A stretch of 64,000 nucleotides of DNA from CAWINH01 sp963837425 (lineage in GTDB: Bacteria > Chloroflexota > Limnocylindria > QHBO01), in assembly GCA_963837425.1 (NCBI GenBank), contig CAWINH010000006.1:372001-436000 (forward strand), written 5' to 3'. A program made the translations under genes and the position numbers. Below, piece after piece: positions 1 to 8,071 of this stretch (position 1 is its first letter; every line of letters starts with the position of its first letter). The notes under the pieces were generated by a model. The model was given only the letters and a program-made list of their open reading frames with translations, was not told where the DNA came from and did no database searches.

Positions 1-1171
1 ACGCGAGGAGACGCTTCAGGACTTCCGATGCGAGCTCTGCCAGGAACTGCTTGCGACCCGGGCCGCGGTTCAGGATCTCCGCCTGCTCGAGGCTGATCAG
101 GTAGGTCTCCCCGGGGTGGACCGTGACGCCGGCGTCCGGGATCGTGACCGGACCCACGATCTTCAGCAGCGCGTCGACGAGGTCGGGTGTGAAGGCGATC
201 GTGCCGTCCAGGTTCCCCTCGCCAGTCTCGATTCGGTACAGCCGGCGAACCTCGGCGGCACTGCGTTGGAAGTCCGGCCACCAACCAGCGTCGGCCACCT
301 GCCAGGGAAGATCTCCAAGCAGGTGTCCGGCGAGCCCCGGGGGCGGCTGGACGTACTGGGCCTGGTCGGTCAAGTCGATGTCCAGCACGTCGCGGAACGT
401 GAAGTCCTCGAGGAGGCCGTCGCGGAAGGTGGGAGTGGCAAAGGTCGCGATCAAACCTCCGACCGGCCGGATCTCCGCATTGTCGAGGGCGAGCACGATG
501 TAGCGCTTCGTCCCGCCGACGCCGAATACGGACGGCACAACGTCCTGGGCCAGCTCCCAGGCCGCCACAAGCGGACGCGCGCGTTCGATCTGCTTCTCCA
601 TCAGTTCACGGACCTGCGCGAGGGGGCCCACCAGGTCTGCGGTCGGCGTCGCCTCGACCAGCCGGTCAGCCTCGTCGAAGGCGGCGAGCAGGTCATGTGT
701 GCGTCCTTCGTTGTGAGCGACGAATCGAGCCAGCGCCGCCAGACGCTCCGGCCCTTGCCCCTCCGCCTGCGCCGCAACGTAGTCATCCATCAACGCCTGG
801 AGGTCGGTGTGCCTGCTCGTGATCAGCCGGGCTGCCCGCACGAGGGTTGCGGCATGGTCGACCTGCCCGCCCAGACCGGGAATCCAGTGAACGATGACGA
901 TGACCGGGTCCCCCTCGAGAGCGGCAGCCACCCTGGCAAGTGATGTGTCGGCCCTGGCAATCTCGTCACCCACCTGCTGCGCGTCGTCCGCCGTCAGCTC
1001 GAAACCGTCAGCCTCGACGGTCGCGGCGGCGGCTTCGAGATGCCCCATGGCAGTGGCGGCGTCGCCGCGCAGCGCAAACGCCCTCGCCACCGCCGCGGCG
1101 GCGAGCAGCAGCAGGACCAGGAGCAGGAATCCGCCGATGCCGAGCCACGGGTGGCGACGGAGCCGATCCAC
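1..1171 (-). CDS. DUF4012 domain protein, 3' end outside the window
   Basis: The minus strand is open from a GTG at 1171 to the window edge, giving 390 residues without a stop. A basic N-terminus (MDRLRRHPWLG) leads into one membrane helix at about residues 8-31, followed by an alanine-rich helical stretch. Near residues 218-243 the pattern GGTKRYIVLALDNAEIRPVG resembles the conserved LLxxQNNAELRPTGGF core of DUF4012 proteins. These are single-pass, mostly extracytoplasmic proteins of unknown function often found near polysaccharide genes of Gram-positive bacteria and Chloroflexota. An in-frame TAG lies just upstream of the chosen GTG. It is divergent from the sortase gene with only 24 bp between start codons. 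Family assignment is by remembered sequence pattern; function is unknown. Confidence 0.8.
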   Translation of the reverse strand, partial: MDRLRRHPWLGIGGFLLLVLLLLAAAAVARAFALRGDAATAMGHLEAAAATVEADGFELTADDAQQVGDEIARADTSLARVAAALEGDPVIVIVHWIPGLGGQVDHAATLVRAARLITSRHTDLQALMDDYVAAQAEGQGPERLAALARFVAHNEGRTHDLLAAFDEADRLVEATPTADLVGPLAQVRELMEKQIERARPLVAAWELAQDVVPSVFGVGGTKRYIVLALDNAEIRPVGGLIATFATPTFRDGLLEDFTFRDVLDIDLTDQAQYVQPPPGLAGHLLGDLPWQVADAGWWPDFQRSAAEVRRLYRIETGEGNLDGTIAFTPDLVDALLKIVGPVTIPDAGVTVHPGETYLISLEQAEILNRGPGRKQFLAELASEVLKRLLA

Positions 1172-1181
1172 TCCCCGATGC

Positions 1182-1187
1182 TACACT
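1182..1187 (+). promoter_or_regulatory. Likely -10 box of a leaderless sortase transcript
   Basis: TACACT lies 8 bases before the sortase ATG at 1196. A transcript starting 6-9 bases after the box would begin at or next to the start codon, leaving no room for a ribosome binding site, and no Shine-Dalgarno is seen. No good -35 is visible. Similar spacing occurs at 25753 and 61210. Confidence 0.45.
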
Positions 1188-1195
1188 CGGCGCCC

Positions 1196-1825
1196 ATGAC
1201 CACGGCGCACCGCCGACCCGTCTGGCTCGCCGCCGGGTTCTCCGTCCTCCTCGTCGTTGGCCTGACGGTCGTCCTCGCATCGGGAATTCTCAGCCCGCCC
1301 CCGTCAAGCAGCCCGGTCGCCATCGCAACCGTGTCGCCCTCGGTTGCGGTGTCGCCCGGGATGTCGCCCGCGGTGACCCCGACCGCACCGGCGACCGCGT
1401 CTCCGTCGCCATCGCCCGAAGCAACCGGGACCGTGGCGACGCGAATCATCATCTCGCGGCTCGGCATAGACCTCCCCATCTACGAGGGCGACGGGACCAC
1501 GGCGGAGGTCGGGAAGGCCGCCCACTACCCGACGACCGGATGGCCGGGAGGCGGGTCGCTCGTGTACCTGTACGCCCACGCCCGCGACGGCAACTTCATC
1601 GGCTTGTGGGATGCCGAAGTCGGGGACATGGTGGAGCTGGATCTCGAGGACGGATCCACGGCGACCTATGTCGTGTCGCGGATCGACCCCAAGGTGGCCT
1701 GGAACGATCTGAGCATGCTGGATCCGACGCCAAACGAGCTGCTGCGCCTCCAGACGTGCAACTCGTATCAAGAGACGGCGCCCCGGTTCATCGTGGAGGC
1801 GGTCCCGCCCGGGGAGCGTCAATAG
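1196..1825 (+). CDS. Sortase (C60 family transpeptidase)
   Basis: A 209-residue membrane-anchored sortase. An N-terminal helix (about residues 10-28) is followed by a Pro/Ser/Thr/Val linker and a catalytic domain starting near TRIIISRLGIDLPIYEG. The catalytic triad is visible as His128 (YAHARDG), Cys188 (LQTCNSY) and Arg197 (APRFIVE). Sortases cut a C-terminal sorting signal and join the protein to the cell wall or a pilin. An upstream in-frame ATG at 1040 would add a basic, low-complexity extension overlapping the divergent gene, so ATG 1196 with its close -10 box is preferred. Candidate substrates in the window end in LPNTS, LPNSA or IPNTA before a helix and an Arg-rich tail (genes at 2067, 36466, 37832, 41323). 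The sortase class was not determined. Confidence 0.88.
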   Translation: MTTAHRRPVWLAAGFSVLLVVGLTVVLASGILSPPPSSSPVAIATVSPSVAVSPGMSPAVTPTAPATASPSPSPEATGTVATRIIISRLGIDLPIYEGDGTTAEVGKAAHYPTTGWPGGGSLVYLYAHARDGNFIGLWDAEVGDMVELDLEDGSTATYVVSRIDPKVAWNDLSMLDPTPNELLRLQTCNSYQETAPRFIVEAVPPGERQ

Positions 1826-1953
1826 CGGTAGCCGTTGCGGCCTGGCACCGAATTTCCGCGGCCAGTGCCCAGTTAGGTTCGGATTGGTGCGCAAGCGTAG
1901 GCCAATGGTCCTATACACGGGTCTCGGTCCCCCGTACGATTGGGGGGCTCTTT

Positions 1954-2066
1954 GGTAGGGGGCGAGGCTCGGGGGGTCTCCTTCGCCCTCAGGATCGGTG
2001 TCTGAACCGATCCTCCGGCGCGCCCTCGCCGCTGCCACCCGGCCTCCATGTAGCAGGTGCCGCCCG
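1954..2066 (+). ncRNA. Candidate structured leader RNA, type 1 (copy 1)
   Basis: This leader closely matches the one before the giant exoprotein gene (22437-22544, minus). Shared blocks include GGTAGG, CGAGGCTCGGGGG, CGCCCTCAGGATCG, GCCGCTGCCAC, CGGCCTCC and GCAGGTGCC, the last just before an ATG-CTC start. The central hairpin GGATCGGT/ACCGATCC (8 bp, loop GTCTGA) is kept in copy 2 with one compensatory change (G-C to A-T) and one wobble. CGCC/GGCG closes the stem outside an internal loop. It matches no riboswitch class I could recall. Function unknown; a cis-regulatory leader is inferred. Confidence 0.55.
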
Positions 2067-2748
2067 ATGCTCTCTGGAGCAGCCGTCCGCCGACGTCGAA
2101 TGAGGGGTCACGCGGCGCTGGGCGCTGGAATGTCGGCGACAGCGGCCAGTCGCCCTGGCGCTGGCCGCGGTGGGGCTGGTGTTCGGCTACGCGGGCGAGG
2201 TACCGGCGAATGTGACGGTCACGGCGCCCGGCGGCACGATCGCGCCGAACACGCCCATCCCGATCTCGGCGACCGTTGTTGGCTCTCCCACCGCGAGCGT
2301 CACCGGCGGAAGCGCGGCCTTCTCGCTGGGGTCCGCCATGGGGATCACCGGACTGATTGCGGACTTTTCGCAGGCACCCGCCACCGGCGTCCCCGGGGTG
2401 ACCGTGACCTTCTCGATCACATGTTCGCCGGCTGGTGCAAAGGACGCCCTCTCCTCCTCGAGCGCCGTATCGGATGCCAATGGTGTCGCGACGGTGTACC
2501 TGACGCTCGGTGCAGTCGCCGGCCAGCGCTGCGTGACGGCGACGGCCGAGGGAGGCGTCGTCGGTTCGGTGGTGATCGATTTGACGGAGCAAGAGGTGGA
2601 GGCATCAACCGGGCTGCCGAATACGTCGACGCTCGCTCCGAGCTTCCCTGCGGATCCACTGCCTGCGGCCCTGACCCTCGTCGTGGCAGCCGCTGCCGGG
2701 CTTGGACTGCGGGCAACGCGCAGACGCCGGGCGGAGAGCCGAAGTTGA
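2067..2748 (+). CDS. Exported Ig-like protein with LPNTS sorting signal; frameshift near the 5' end
   Basis: The main frame (GTG 2170 to 2748, 192 aa) encodes an Ig/invasin-like beta domain with two Cys, then a C-terminal signal: LPNTS, a spacer, a helix (LTLVVAAAAGLGL) and the tail RATRRRR. The frame is open back to 2104 but has no ATG/GTG/TTG before 2170, although a hydrophobic export segment (PVALALAAVGLVFG) begins upstream. In the frame of ATG 2067, which sits directly after the leader RNA exactly as in the gene starting at 22436, the sequence begins MLSGAAVRRRRMRG. Dropping one base near 2140 joins the two frames. The start is therefore inferred. It is a likely substrate of the adjacent sortase. 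The next gene starts within its stop codon. Confidence 0.6.
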
Positions 2749-2981
2749 TCACGAGCGTCACGTCAGCAACCATTGCCGCGTCGGCCATGGCATCCTGGGG
2801 CGTCGCTCTGGGTGCGGGCGGAGTGGTACTTGTGCTCGGCTTCCTGGTTGCCATCGAGCTAATCGGAGGCGCTGAGACCGTTTGGTGGGCCGGTTTGCGC
2901 GACGCACTGAAGGTCTGCATCCCGCCGCTCGTATTTGTTTTCGCGATTAGCGTCATCGCGAAGGCAATCACGAGCATCTAG
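2745..2981 (+). CDS. Small two-helix membrane protein
   Basis: A 78-residue protein starting at TTG 2745, overlapping the upstream TGA by 4 bases (TTGA), which suggests coupled translation with the Ig-like surface protein. Two hydrophobic segments are visible, around GVALGAGGVVLVLGFLVAIE and PPLVFVFAISVIAKAI, separated by a short polar turn. No family is recognised. Its position after a sortase and a probable sortase substrate hints at a role in anchoring or exporting that protein, but this is inference. The frame is open much further upstream without coding character, so the TTG start rests on the overlap. Confidence 0.5.
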   Translation: MITSVTSATIAASAMASWGVALGAGGVVLVLGFLVAIELIGGAETVWWAGLRDALKVCIPPLVFVFAISVIAKAITSI

Positions 2982-3097
2982 GACCCACGGGCCTTCAGTG
3001 CAACCTCAGGTGATCGAGTCGCGCAGCTGCACCATTGGTTACCCTTAAGCCCTCTGACCGCAGCACGTCAACCTGGGGACCTCCGGGAAGGGAGTTG

Positions 3098-3538
3098 GTG
3101 AGAATCTGTTTGGTGTGCTCCCATGGTGGGCACCTGACGGAACTGCTCATGCTGCAGGACGCCTGGGCCGGAAACGAGGTCTTCTGGATTACCTACGACG
3201 CTCCGCGCACCAGAACCTTGAGCGCTGCATACCGGTTGCCGAACATTGGGCTGAACCCGCTCAAGATGTTCTGGGCGACCTGCCGGATTCTTGCAATCCT
3301 GGTCCGACAGCGCCCAAATCTCATAATCTCAACCGGTGCCGAGATCGCCATCCCCGCGTTCTATCTGGCGCACATTCTCGGGATCGCCACGATCTTCATC
3401 GAGGTCTGGACGAGGGTCCACCGGCCGACCAGGACGGGGCGGCTCGTCTACCCGGTGGCCGATCGCTTCTTCGTGCAGTGGCCGCAAATGCTTGAGGCGT
3501 ATGGGCCAAAGGCTCAGTTCGATGGCGCCCTCCTGTGA
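3098..3538 (+). CDS. Alg14/PssD-like glycosyltransferase membrane subunit
   Basis: A 146-residue protein that begins RICLVCSHGGHLTELL, the nucleotide-fold N-terminus of Alg14/EpsE/PssD proteins. In two-part glycosyltransferases this subunit holds the membrane anchor and acceptor side and recruits the Alg13-like catalytic partner, which is the next gene. Hydrophobic stretches lie around residues 55-70 and 85-105. The GTG at 3098 is chosen over the ATG at 3035 because a strong GGGAAGGGAG ribosome binding site lies just upstream and the homology starts there. The stop overlaps the next start by 4 bases (GTGA). The probable role is addition of a sugar to a lipid-linked oligosaccharide; the sugar is not known. 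Confidence 0.82.
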   Translation: MRICLVCSHGGHLTELLMLQDAWAGNEVFWITYDAPRTRTLSAAYRLPNIGLNPLKMFWATCRILAILVRQRPNLIISTGAEIAIPAFYLAHILGIATIFIEVWTRVHRPTRTGRLVYPVADRFFVQWPQMLEAYGPKAQFDGALL

Positions 3539-4020
3539 TCTTTGGAACGGTCGGTACGCACACAGCACCGTTTGACCGCCTCGTGCGGGCACTCGACGAA
3601 TTCGCGGTGGGAACAGACGAGAGGATCTTGATTCAGATCGGTGTCAGCACGTACCAGCCGCGGCACGCCGAATGGTTCCGAATGACCGACGGCGAGTCAT
3701 TCGCCCATCACCTCCGCGACGCGCGACTCGTGGTCACGCATGCTGCCGACTCGCTGCTGGAGGCCATCCGTGCGGGCCTGCCCGTGATCGCCGTGCCGAG
3801 GCAGCGACGGTTCGGTGAACATCTCGACGACCATCAGTTGGAGCTCGGGCGACAGCTTGCCCATTCGCTCGGGGTCCGCGTCGTCGAGGACATCACCCTG
3901 CTGGCCGCGGCGCTCCGGACCACGGCCCCTGCCCCTCGGGCCGCTGAATCGACCGCAGGAGATCGCTTGGTTCAGGCGCTTCACCAGGCAATACAGACCC
4001 TGGACCCGAGGAGGGGCTAG
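3535..4020 (+). CDS. Alg13/PssE-like glycosyltransferase catalytic subunit
   Basis: A 161-residue GT-B C-terminal-domain protein (GT28 type), starting at GTG 3535 inside the stop of its partner. It opens with MIFGTVGTHTAPFDRLVRAL, typical of PssE/Alg13 (GTVG, then PFDRL). The nucleotide-sugar-binding stretch appears as VVTHAADSLLEAIRAGLPVI and VPRQRRFGEHLDDHQ. Together with the preceding Alg14-like subunit it should form one enzyme acting on a membrane-linked acceptor in exopolysaccharide or glycolipid synthesis. The family usually starts with G in VTHAG; here it is VTHAA, a small deviation. Donor and acceptor cannot be read from sequence. Confidence 0.85.
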   Translation: MIFGTVGTHTAPFDRLVRALDEFAVGTDERILIQIGVSTYQPRHAEWFRMTDGESFAHHLRDARLVVTHAADSLLEAIRAGLPVIAVPRQRRFGEHLDDHQLELGRQLAHSLGVRVVEDITLLAAALRTTAPAPRAAESTAGDRLVQALHQAIQTLDPRRG

Positions 4021-4023
4021 GTC

Positions 4024-4899
4024 TTGCAGCCAATCGGCGAGGTTCCCGTTTCGGTCGTGGTTTGCGTCCGGAACCGCGAGGGCACGATCGGACGATGTCT
4101 TCAATCGATTCTCGAAGCCCACCCCGCGGAAGTCATTGTGGTGGACGGAGACTCTCGGGACAGCACAGTCGGCATTGCCACGCGCTACACGGACAACGTC
4201 TTCGGGGATGGAGGGCGTGGCCTCGGGGCCGCGCGGCAGCTCGGCGCGGAGGCGGCGAGCCAGGACTACGTCGTATTCGTCGACAGCGACACAATCATTC
4301 CGCCGTCCTGCCTCGCCGATCTCCTGGTGGATGTTCGCGACGGGGATTACGGTGCGGTCCAGGCACAGCTGCTCCCACCGACGGCAGCGCTCAGCTACTG
4401 GCAGGCGGGGGAGCGTTGGAGGCGATCGGTGCAGGAGCCGGCCGGTCCCGCTGCGGCGATAGGGTGTCAGGCGACCGTTGTGAAGCGCTCCTTGGTGCTC
4501 GCCATCCGGTTCGATCCTCTCTTCGAGGGGGCGGCCGAAGACGGAGACTTCTTTTTTCGGGCTCGTCGAGAAGGCGCTCGTATCGGCCGCAGTGCCACGG
4601 CAGTTGCTTTTCACGAGGATCGTCGGACCCTGTTTGCATTCGTAGCCCAGCGAGTCTGGCATGGGCGTGGGCTTGCAAGGATGGCCTTTCGGCACCGGGC
4701 ACGCTACTCGTCGGGGGCAGTTCGTCAGGCCGATGCAGTTCTCTCAAGCAACTCGCACGCCATCAAGTACGCACCCTTCATGGCGATCAGTGTCGCGGCG
4801 CTTGCTTGGGGCATGGCACTCGAAGTCGTGCGACTGCTCGCACGACCTGACCTCCGCCAACGCTTGCACGACGCGCGTCCTGGATCGCCAGTGCCTTAG
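4024..4899 (+). CDS. Family 2 glycosyltransferase
   Basis: A 291-residue GT-A glycosyltransferase starting at TTG 4024, 3 bases after the previous stop. Visible motifs are VSVVVCVRNREGTIGRC (residues 9-25), VVDGDS (39-44) and the metal-binding VFVDSDT (84-90). A hydrophobic stretch near residues 240-260 may touch the membrane. It most likely adds a sugar to a lipid-linked intermediate together with the Alg13/14 pair, with which it forms a tight operon. Its stop overlaps the convergent flippase gene by a few bases (TTAG). Confidence 0.85.
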   Translation: MQPIGEVPVSVVVCVRNREGTIGRCLQSILEAHPAEVIVVDGDSRDSTVGIATRYTDNVFGDGGRGLGAARQLGAEAASQDYVVFVDSDTIIPPSCLADLLVDVRDGDYGAVQAQLLPPTAALSYWQAGERWRRSVQEPAGPAAAIGCQATVVKRSLVLAIRFDPLFEGAAEDGDFFFRARREGARIGRSATAVAFHEDRRTLFAFVAQRVWHGRGLARMAFRHRARYSSGAVRQADAVLSSNSHAIKYAPFMAISVAALAWGMALEVVRLLARPDLRQRLHDARPGSPVP

Positions 4900-6344
4900 C
4901 ATCGCAGCCAGCGGACGCCCGATCTTATGGCGTCCCGGCCATCCCTTCTGAGCGCGGCAGACGCCAGCAGGCCACCGGCATACACGGCGGCGCCAAGCGG
5001 AATGGCAATGAGCGAGTTGCGGAACGGCCAGAGAGCGATCCCCATGATCAGGGTCGCAGGAGCCGCAAGGATCACGGCCGACCTCATCAGCCGCAGTGAC
5101 ACGTCCCTGGTCCAATACCCGATCAGGCTTACGACGACCAGTTCCGTGGCAATCGTGGCTGTTGCAGCTCCCAATACGCCGCTGGATGGAATGAGCAGGA
5201 GATTCAGGGCGACGTTCACGATTGCCCCCCCTAGCGATGCGAGCATGTATTGCCGATGTTGCCCACGGGCGATCATCAGATACCCGAATGGTGCGTTGGC
5301 GTACACGATGACGACGCTCCAAATCAGCATCGCCAGTGGCAATCCGGCGGGCCGGTACTGTGCGCCGAAGAGGAAGGTGACAAGCGGAGTTGCGAGGATC
5401 GCCGTGCCGGCCGCAGCTGGCAGACCAAAGGTCAGCAGACCCCAGGTCATGAGCTTCAGGACGCGAGCGACGCCATTCGCGTCTTCGACGAGAAGTCTGG
5501 AAATGGCCGGGAGCGCGACAGTCCCGACGATGACCGCGATGACGAGGAATGGCGTGACGATCCGGTACGCAATCGCGTAGTACGCAACTTCTGCGTCCGT
5601 TCTCATAAGGCCCAGCAGCAGCGCATCGATCGAGTAATAGATGCCAATCGCCAGTGCCGCGACGCCGAGGGGAGTGGCACGGCGGATGAGGGCGGCGGCG
5701 GCCCGCGAAAAGGATGGCCGCATGGCTCCAACCGGTCGCACGGCCATCCAGCTGCCGATGACAGCTCCCCACAGACTGACGCCAATCACCACCGCGCCCA
5801 GCACGAGGTCGGTCGGGCTGTGGACGAGCCAGATCGCAGCCATGAGTTGAGCGACGCCAGCGCCTGTTTCGACGACGCCAAGCGCCAGGAACCGCTCCGC
5901 TCCCTGCAGTACCCAGCCAAGGTTGAGAGATGCGGCCGCCACCCAGACAGCCAACCCGATGATCAACATCCGACCGGTCGTGCTGATGGGCAACGCGGCT
6001 GCGGCGATTCCGAGCGCTGGGATGACGAGAGCCGCGAGCATGAGCCGGGTGCCGAGGATCTGTCCCACGAGCCGAGGGTTGCGAGCATGGCTCGCGTAGT
6101 CGCGCGCCCCAAGGAGCGGCAGCCCGAGATCAACGGCAAACCCGATGTAGACGAAAGCCGCCAGCGCGAACTGGAGTGATCCCAGTGAGTTTGGTCCGAG
6201 CCTGCGTGCCAGAACCGTCAGCGAGAGGAACGAGAGAAGCAGCGCCGAAAACCGACCAACACCTAGATACAGCACATTGCGTGACAGTCGCGTCGGGCGC
6301 GGCCCGGGATCGCGGGCGGCTCGTGTCCCTATGTGCCTGCGCAT
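4896..6344 (-). CDS. Wzx-like polysaccharide flippase
   Basis: A multi-pass membrane protein of about 482 residues with roughly 12-14 hydrophobic helices, beginning with a basic tail and TRLSRNVLYLGVGRFSALLL, the usual start of MOP-superfamily Wzx/RfbX flippases. LARRLGPNSLGSLQFALA matches the conserved first loop of the family. These proteins move undecaprenyl-linked oligosaccharides across the membrane. The frame is open to an ATG at 6509, but the ATG at 6344 is preferred because the first helix follows it at normal distance and the added 55 residues look non-coding. It overlaps the upstream DUF1616-like gene by 16 bases and forms a minus-strand pair with it. Confidence 0.88.
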   Translation of the reverse strand: MRRHIGTRAARDPGPRPTRLSRNVLYLGVGRFSALLLSFLSLTVLARRLGPNSLGSLQFALAAFVYIGFAVDLGLPLLGARDYASHARNPRLVGQILGTRLMLAALVIPALGIAAAALPISTTGRMLIIGLAVWVAAASLNLGWVLQGAERFLALGVVETGAGVAQLMAAIWLVHSPTDLVLGAVVIGVSLWGAVIGSWMAVRPVGAMRPSFSRAAAALIRRATPLGVAALAIGIYYSIDALLLGLMRTDAEVAYYAIAYRIVTPFLVIAVIVGTVALPAISRLLVEDANGVARVLKLMTWGLLTFGLPAAAGTAILATPLVTFLFGAQYRPAGLPLAMLIWSVVIVYANAPFGYLMIARGQHRQYMLASLGGAIVNVALNLLLIPSSGVLGAATATIATELVVVSLIGYWTRDVSLRLMRSAVILAAPATLIMGIALWPFRNSLIAIPLGAAVYAGGLLASAALRRDGRDAIRSGVRWLRC

Positions 6345-7126
6345 AGGGACAGCGACCGATACGGCGTTGGATCTCCTGGAAGCCGCAGTTCGAATGTGAC
6401 CTTGCCCGAGAGCGGACTCGTAGGCAGTGTCAGCGCGACTTGGGTGCTCTCCGTGGGCGTGAGGCGAATTGTCTTGATGTACTTCGCCTGCCCGCCTGAT
6501 TGCTGCCACAACTCATAGGTAAGCGCCCGCTGCTCGTGGGACGTGATCGCAAGAATCACCTGCATGCCTTCGCAGCTGGCACCCATGAGAGACTCAGCTG
6601 TGCCATTCGGACCCACGGCGGAAAAGACGGTGAAGGGCGGTTCGGCGACCGGGTCACCCAACCGCCCAATCCAAATCGCTGCGAGCGTCCCTGCGACGAG
6701 CAGCAATGCAGCCCACAATGCGAGGCCGCCTCGTCTTCGAGACGAGCTCGGAAGGCTCGCGCGACCTAGCGAGGCGGTCACGGATATGACCAGACTCGCA
6801 CCGGCGACGGTGGTCGGCACGGCCGGCCCGGCCAGAGAAACTCCGAGGAGGATGAGGACCAGCGCGCAGGTGCTCGTGACGGCCAGGCTCAATCCGGCCG
6901 AGATGGCGAGCACCATCCAGTACTCTGCTGCATGGAGCTCTGGCAACAGCGCATTGACAACCGCCGCGCCGGGTAGGATCAACAGCAGGATCAGCCCGGA
7001 AGCCGCGCGGACTGGGGATTCCGCGGGAAGAACGATTACGGCGAGCAGCGTCACGACGATAGCAGCAGGCACGATGGCGCCCACCAATCGCACCACGTGG
7101 TTCTCCTTCACCGACCGCCGCTCCAT
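6329..7126 (-). CDS. DUF1616-like membrane protein
   Basis: A 265-residue protein with four hydrophobic segments in the first 160 residues (AIVPAAIVVTLLAVIVL, ASGLILLLILPGAAVVNAL, YWMVLAISAGLSLAVTSTCAL and a fourth near residue 145) followed by an extracytoplasmic beta-rich region ending with a Cys. The layout, helices with LxLLLLPGA and then a soluble domain, resembles DUF1616 proteins of archaea and Chloroflexota found near polysaccharide genes. Function is not known. It overlaps the flippase by 16 bases, so co-expression is likely. The gene diverges from a GT2 gene only 18 bp away. Confidence 0.6.
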   Translation of the reverse strand: MERRSVKENHVVRLVGAIVPAAIVVTLLAVIVLPAESPVRAASGLILLLILPGAAVVNALLPELHAAEYWMVLAISAGLSLAVTSTCALVLILLGVSLAGPAVPTTVAGASLVISVTASLGRASLPSSSRRRGGLALWAALLLVAGTLAAIWIGRLGDPVAEPPFTVFSAVGPNGTAESLMGASCEGMQVILAITSHEQRALTYELWQQSGGQAKYIKTIRLTPTESTQVALTLPTSPLSGKVTFELRLPGDPTPYRSLSLCAGT

Positions 7127-7144
7127 CCACGGGCGAGACCTCGG

Positions 7145-8071
7145 ATGACACGGTCACCAGACGATGTCGCGATCATTGTCCTCAACTGGAATCAGCTCCA
7201 GGCCACCCGAGAGTGCATCTCCTCCCTGCCGGCGGAGGATCCGAATTGGCACGCATTCGTGGTGGACAACGGCTCCCGCCCGACCGAGCGCGCCGATGAG
7301 CGTTCAATTGTCCACACCAAGCTGACGTTCCTTCCCAGTCCCACGAATCTTGGGTTCGCGGCGGGTGTGAACGTCGGCCTGCGCGAAGCGCTCCGCGAGG
7401 GCTTCCAGAAGTTCTTGCTCCTCAACAACGACGCTTTGCTGCAGGGTGGAGCTCTCGATACCTTGCGTCGCTCGATGAAACCCGGGGTGGCAGCAGTCTG
7501 CCCGATGATAGTCGACTCAAGATCAGGCCGGGTATGGTCCGTCGGGGGCAGCATCCATTGGCGACTTGGTCTCACGAGCTCGCATTTCAACGGCGCGGCG
7601 ACGTCCGAGGTGCCGTTGCAGGGGTGGGATTGCGACTTTGGAAGCGCAGCGTGCCTCCTTCTATCCGCAACCGCGGTCAGGATGGTTGGGTTGCTGGATG
7701 AGAGCTATTTCGCTTACTGGGAAGAGACGGACTGGTGCGTTCGAGCGAAGCGCGCGGGATTTCGCATTGTGACGAGCCCGGAGAGCAGAGCAACGCACCT
7801 TGGGGGCGCGTCGACGAGTGCCGAAGTCAGGCTCTACTTCATGGTGCGCAACTGCGTCCTGTTCATGCGTCGCCATGCCTCTCGCGCGCAACAGCTGACG
7901 TTCGTTCCGGTCCTTTGCTTGTGGACGATTCCCGTCTGGTCCGCTCGACCAGCAACAAGGAGGCCCCTGGCGACCTGCCGTGCCGTTGCCGGAGCCTTGG
8001 TCTGGCACCTGCGGCGACTGAGGCTTCCACCCCCGACCCAGTCTCAACGTCGCGAAGAGGGCGCGAGGTAA
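7145..8071 (+). CDS. Family 2 glycosyltransferase, rhamnosyltransferase-like
   Basis: A 308-residue GT-A enzyme beginning MTRSPDDVAIIVLNWNQLQA, with VVDNGS near residues 39-44, LGFAAGVNVGL, LLLNNDA and the late FAYWEETDWCVRAKRAGF that marks the rhamnosyl/galactofuranosyl branch of GT2. The C-terminus has a hydrophobic patch. ATG 7145 is preferred to ATG 7097, which would overlap the divergent DUF1616-like gene. A rhamnosyl donor is plausible because a full dTDP-rhamnose operon lies at 25.7-29 kb, but this is inference. The 3' end overlaps the convergent gene by 28 bases. Confidence 0.85.
   Translation: MTRSPDDVAIIVLNWNQLQATRECISSLPAEDPNWHAFVVDNGSRPTERADERSIVHTKLTFLPSPTNLGFAAGVNVGLREALREGFQKFLLLNNDALLQGGALDTLRRSMKPGVAAVCPMIVDSRSGRVWSVGGSIHWRLGLTSSHFNGAATSEVPLQGWDCDFGSAACLLLSATAVRMVGLLDESYFAYWEETDWCVRAKRAGFRIVTSPESRATHLGGASTSAEVRLYFMVRNCVLFMRRHASRAQQLTFVPVLCLWTIPVWSARPATRRPLATCRAVAGALVWHLRRLRLPPPTQSQRREEGAR

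Noticed and set aside
1954..2066. Known riboswitch (c-di-GMP, c-di-AMP, cobalamin) in the leader
   Set aside because: The conserved cores of these classes as I remember them were not matched (for example no GCAAA/ACGCAAAGCC core of c-di-GMP-I). It is kept as an unnamed structured element.
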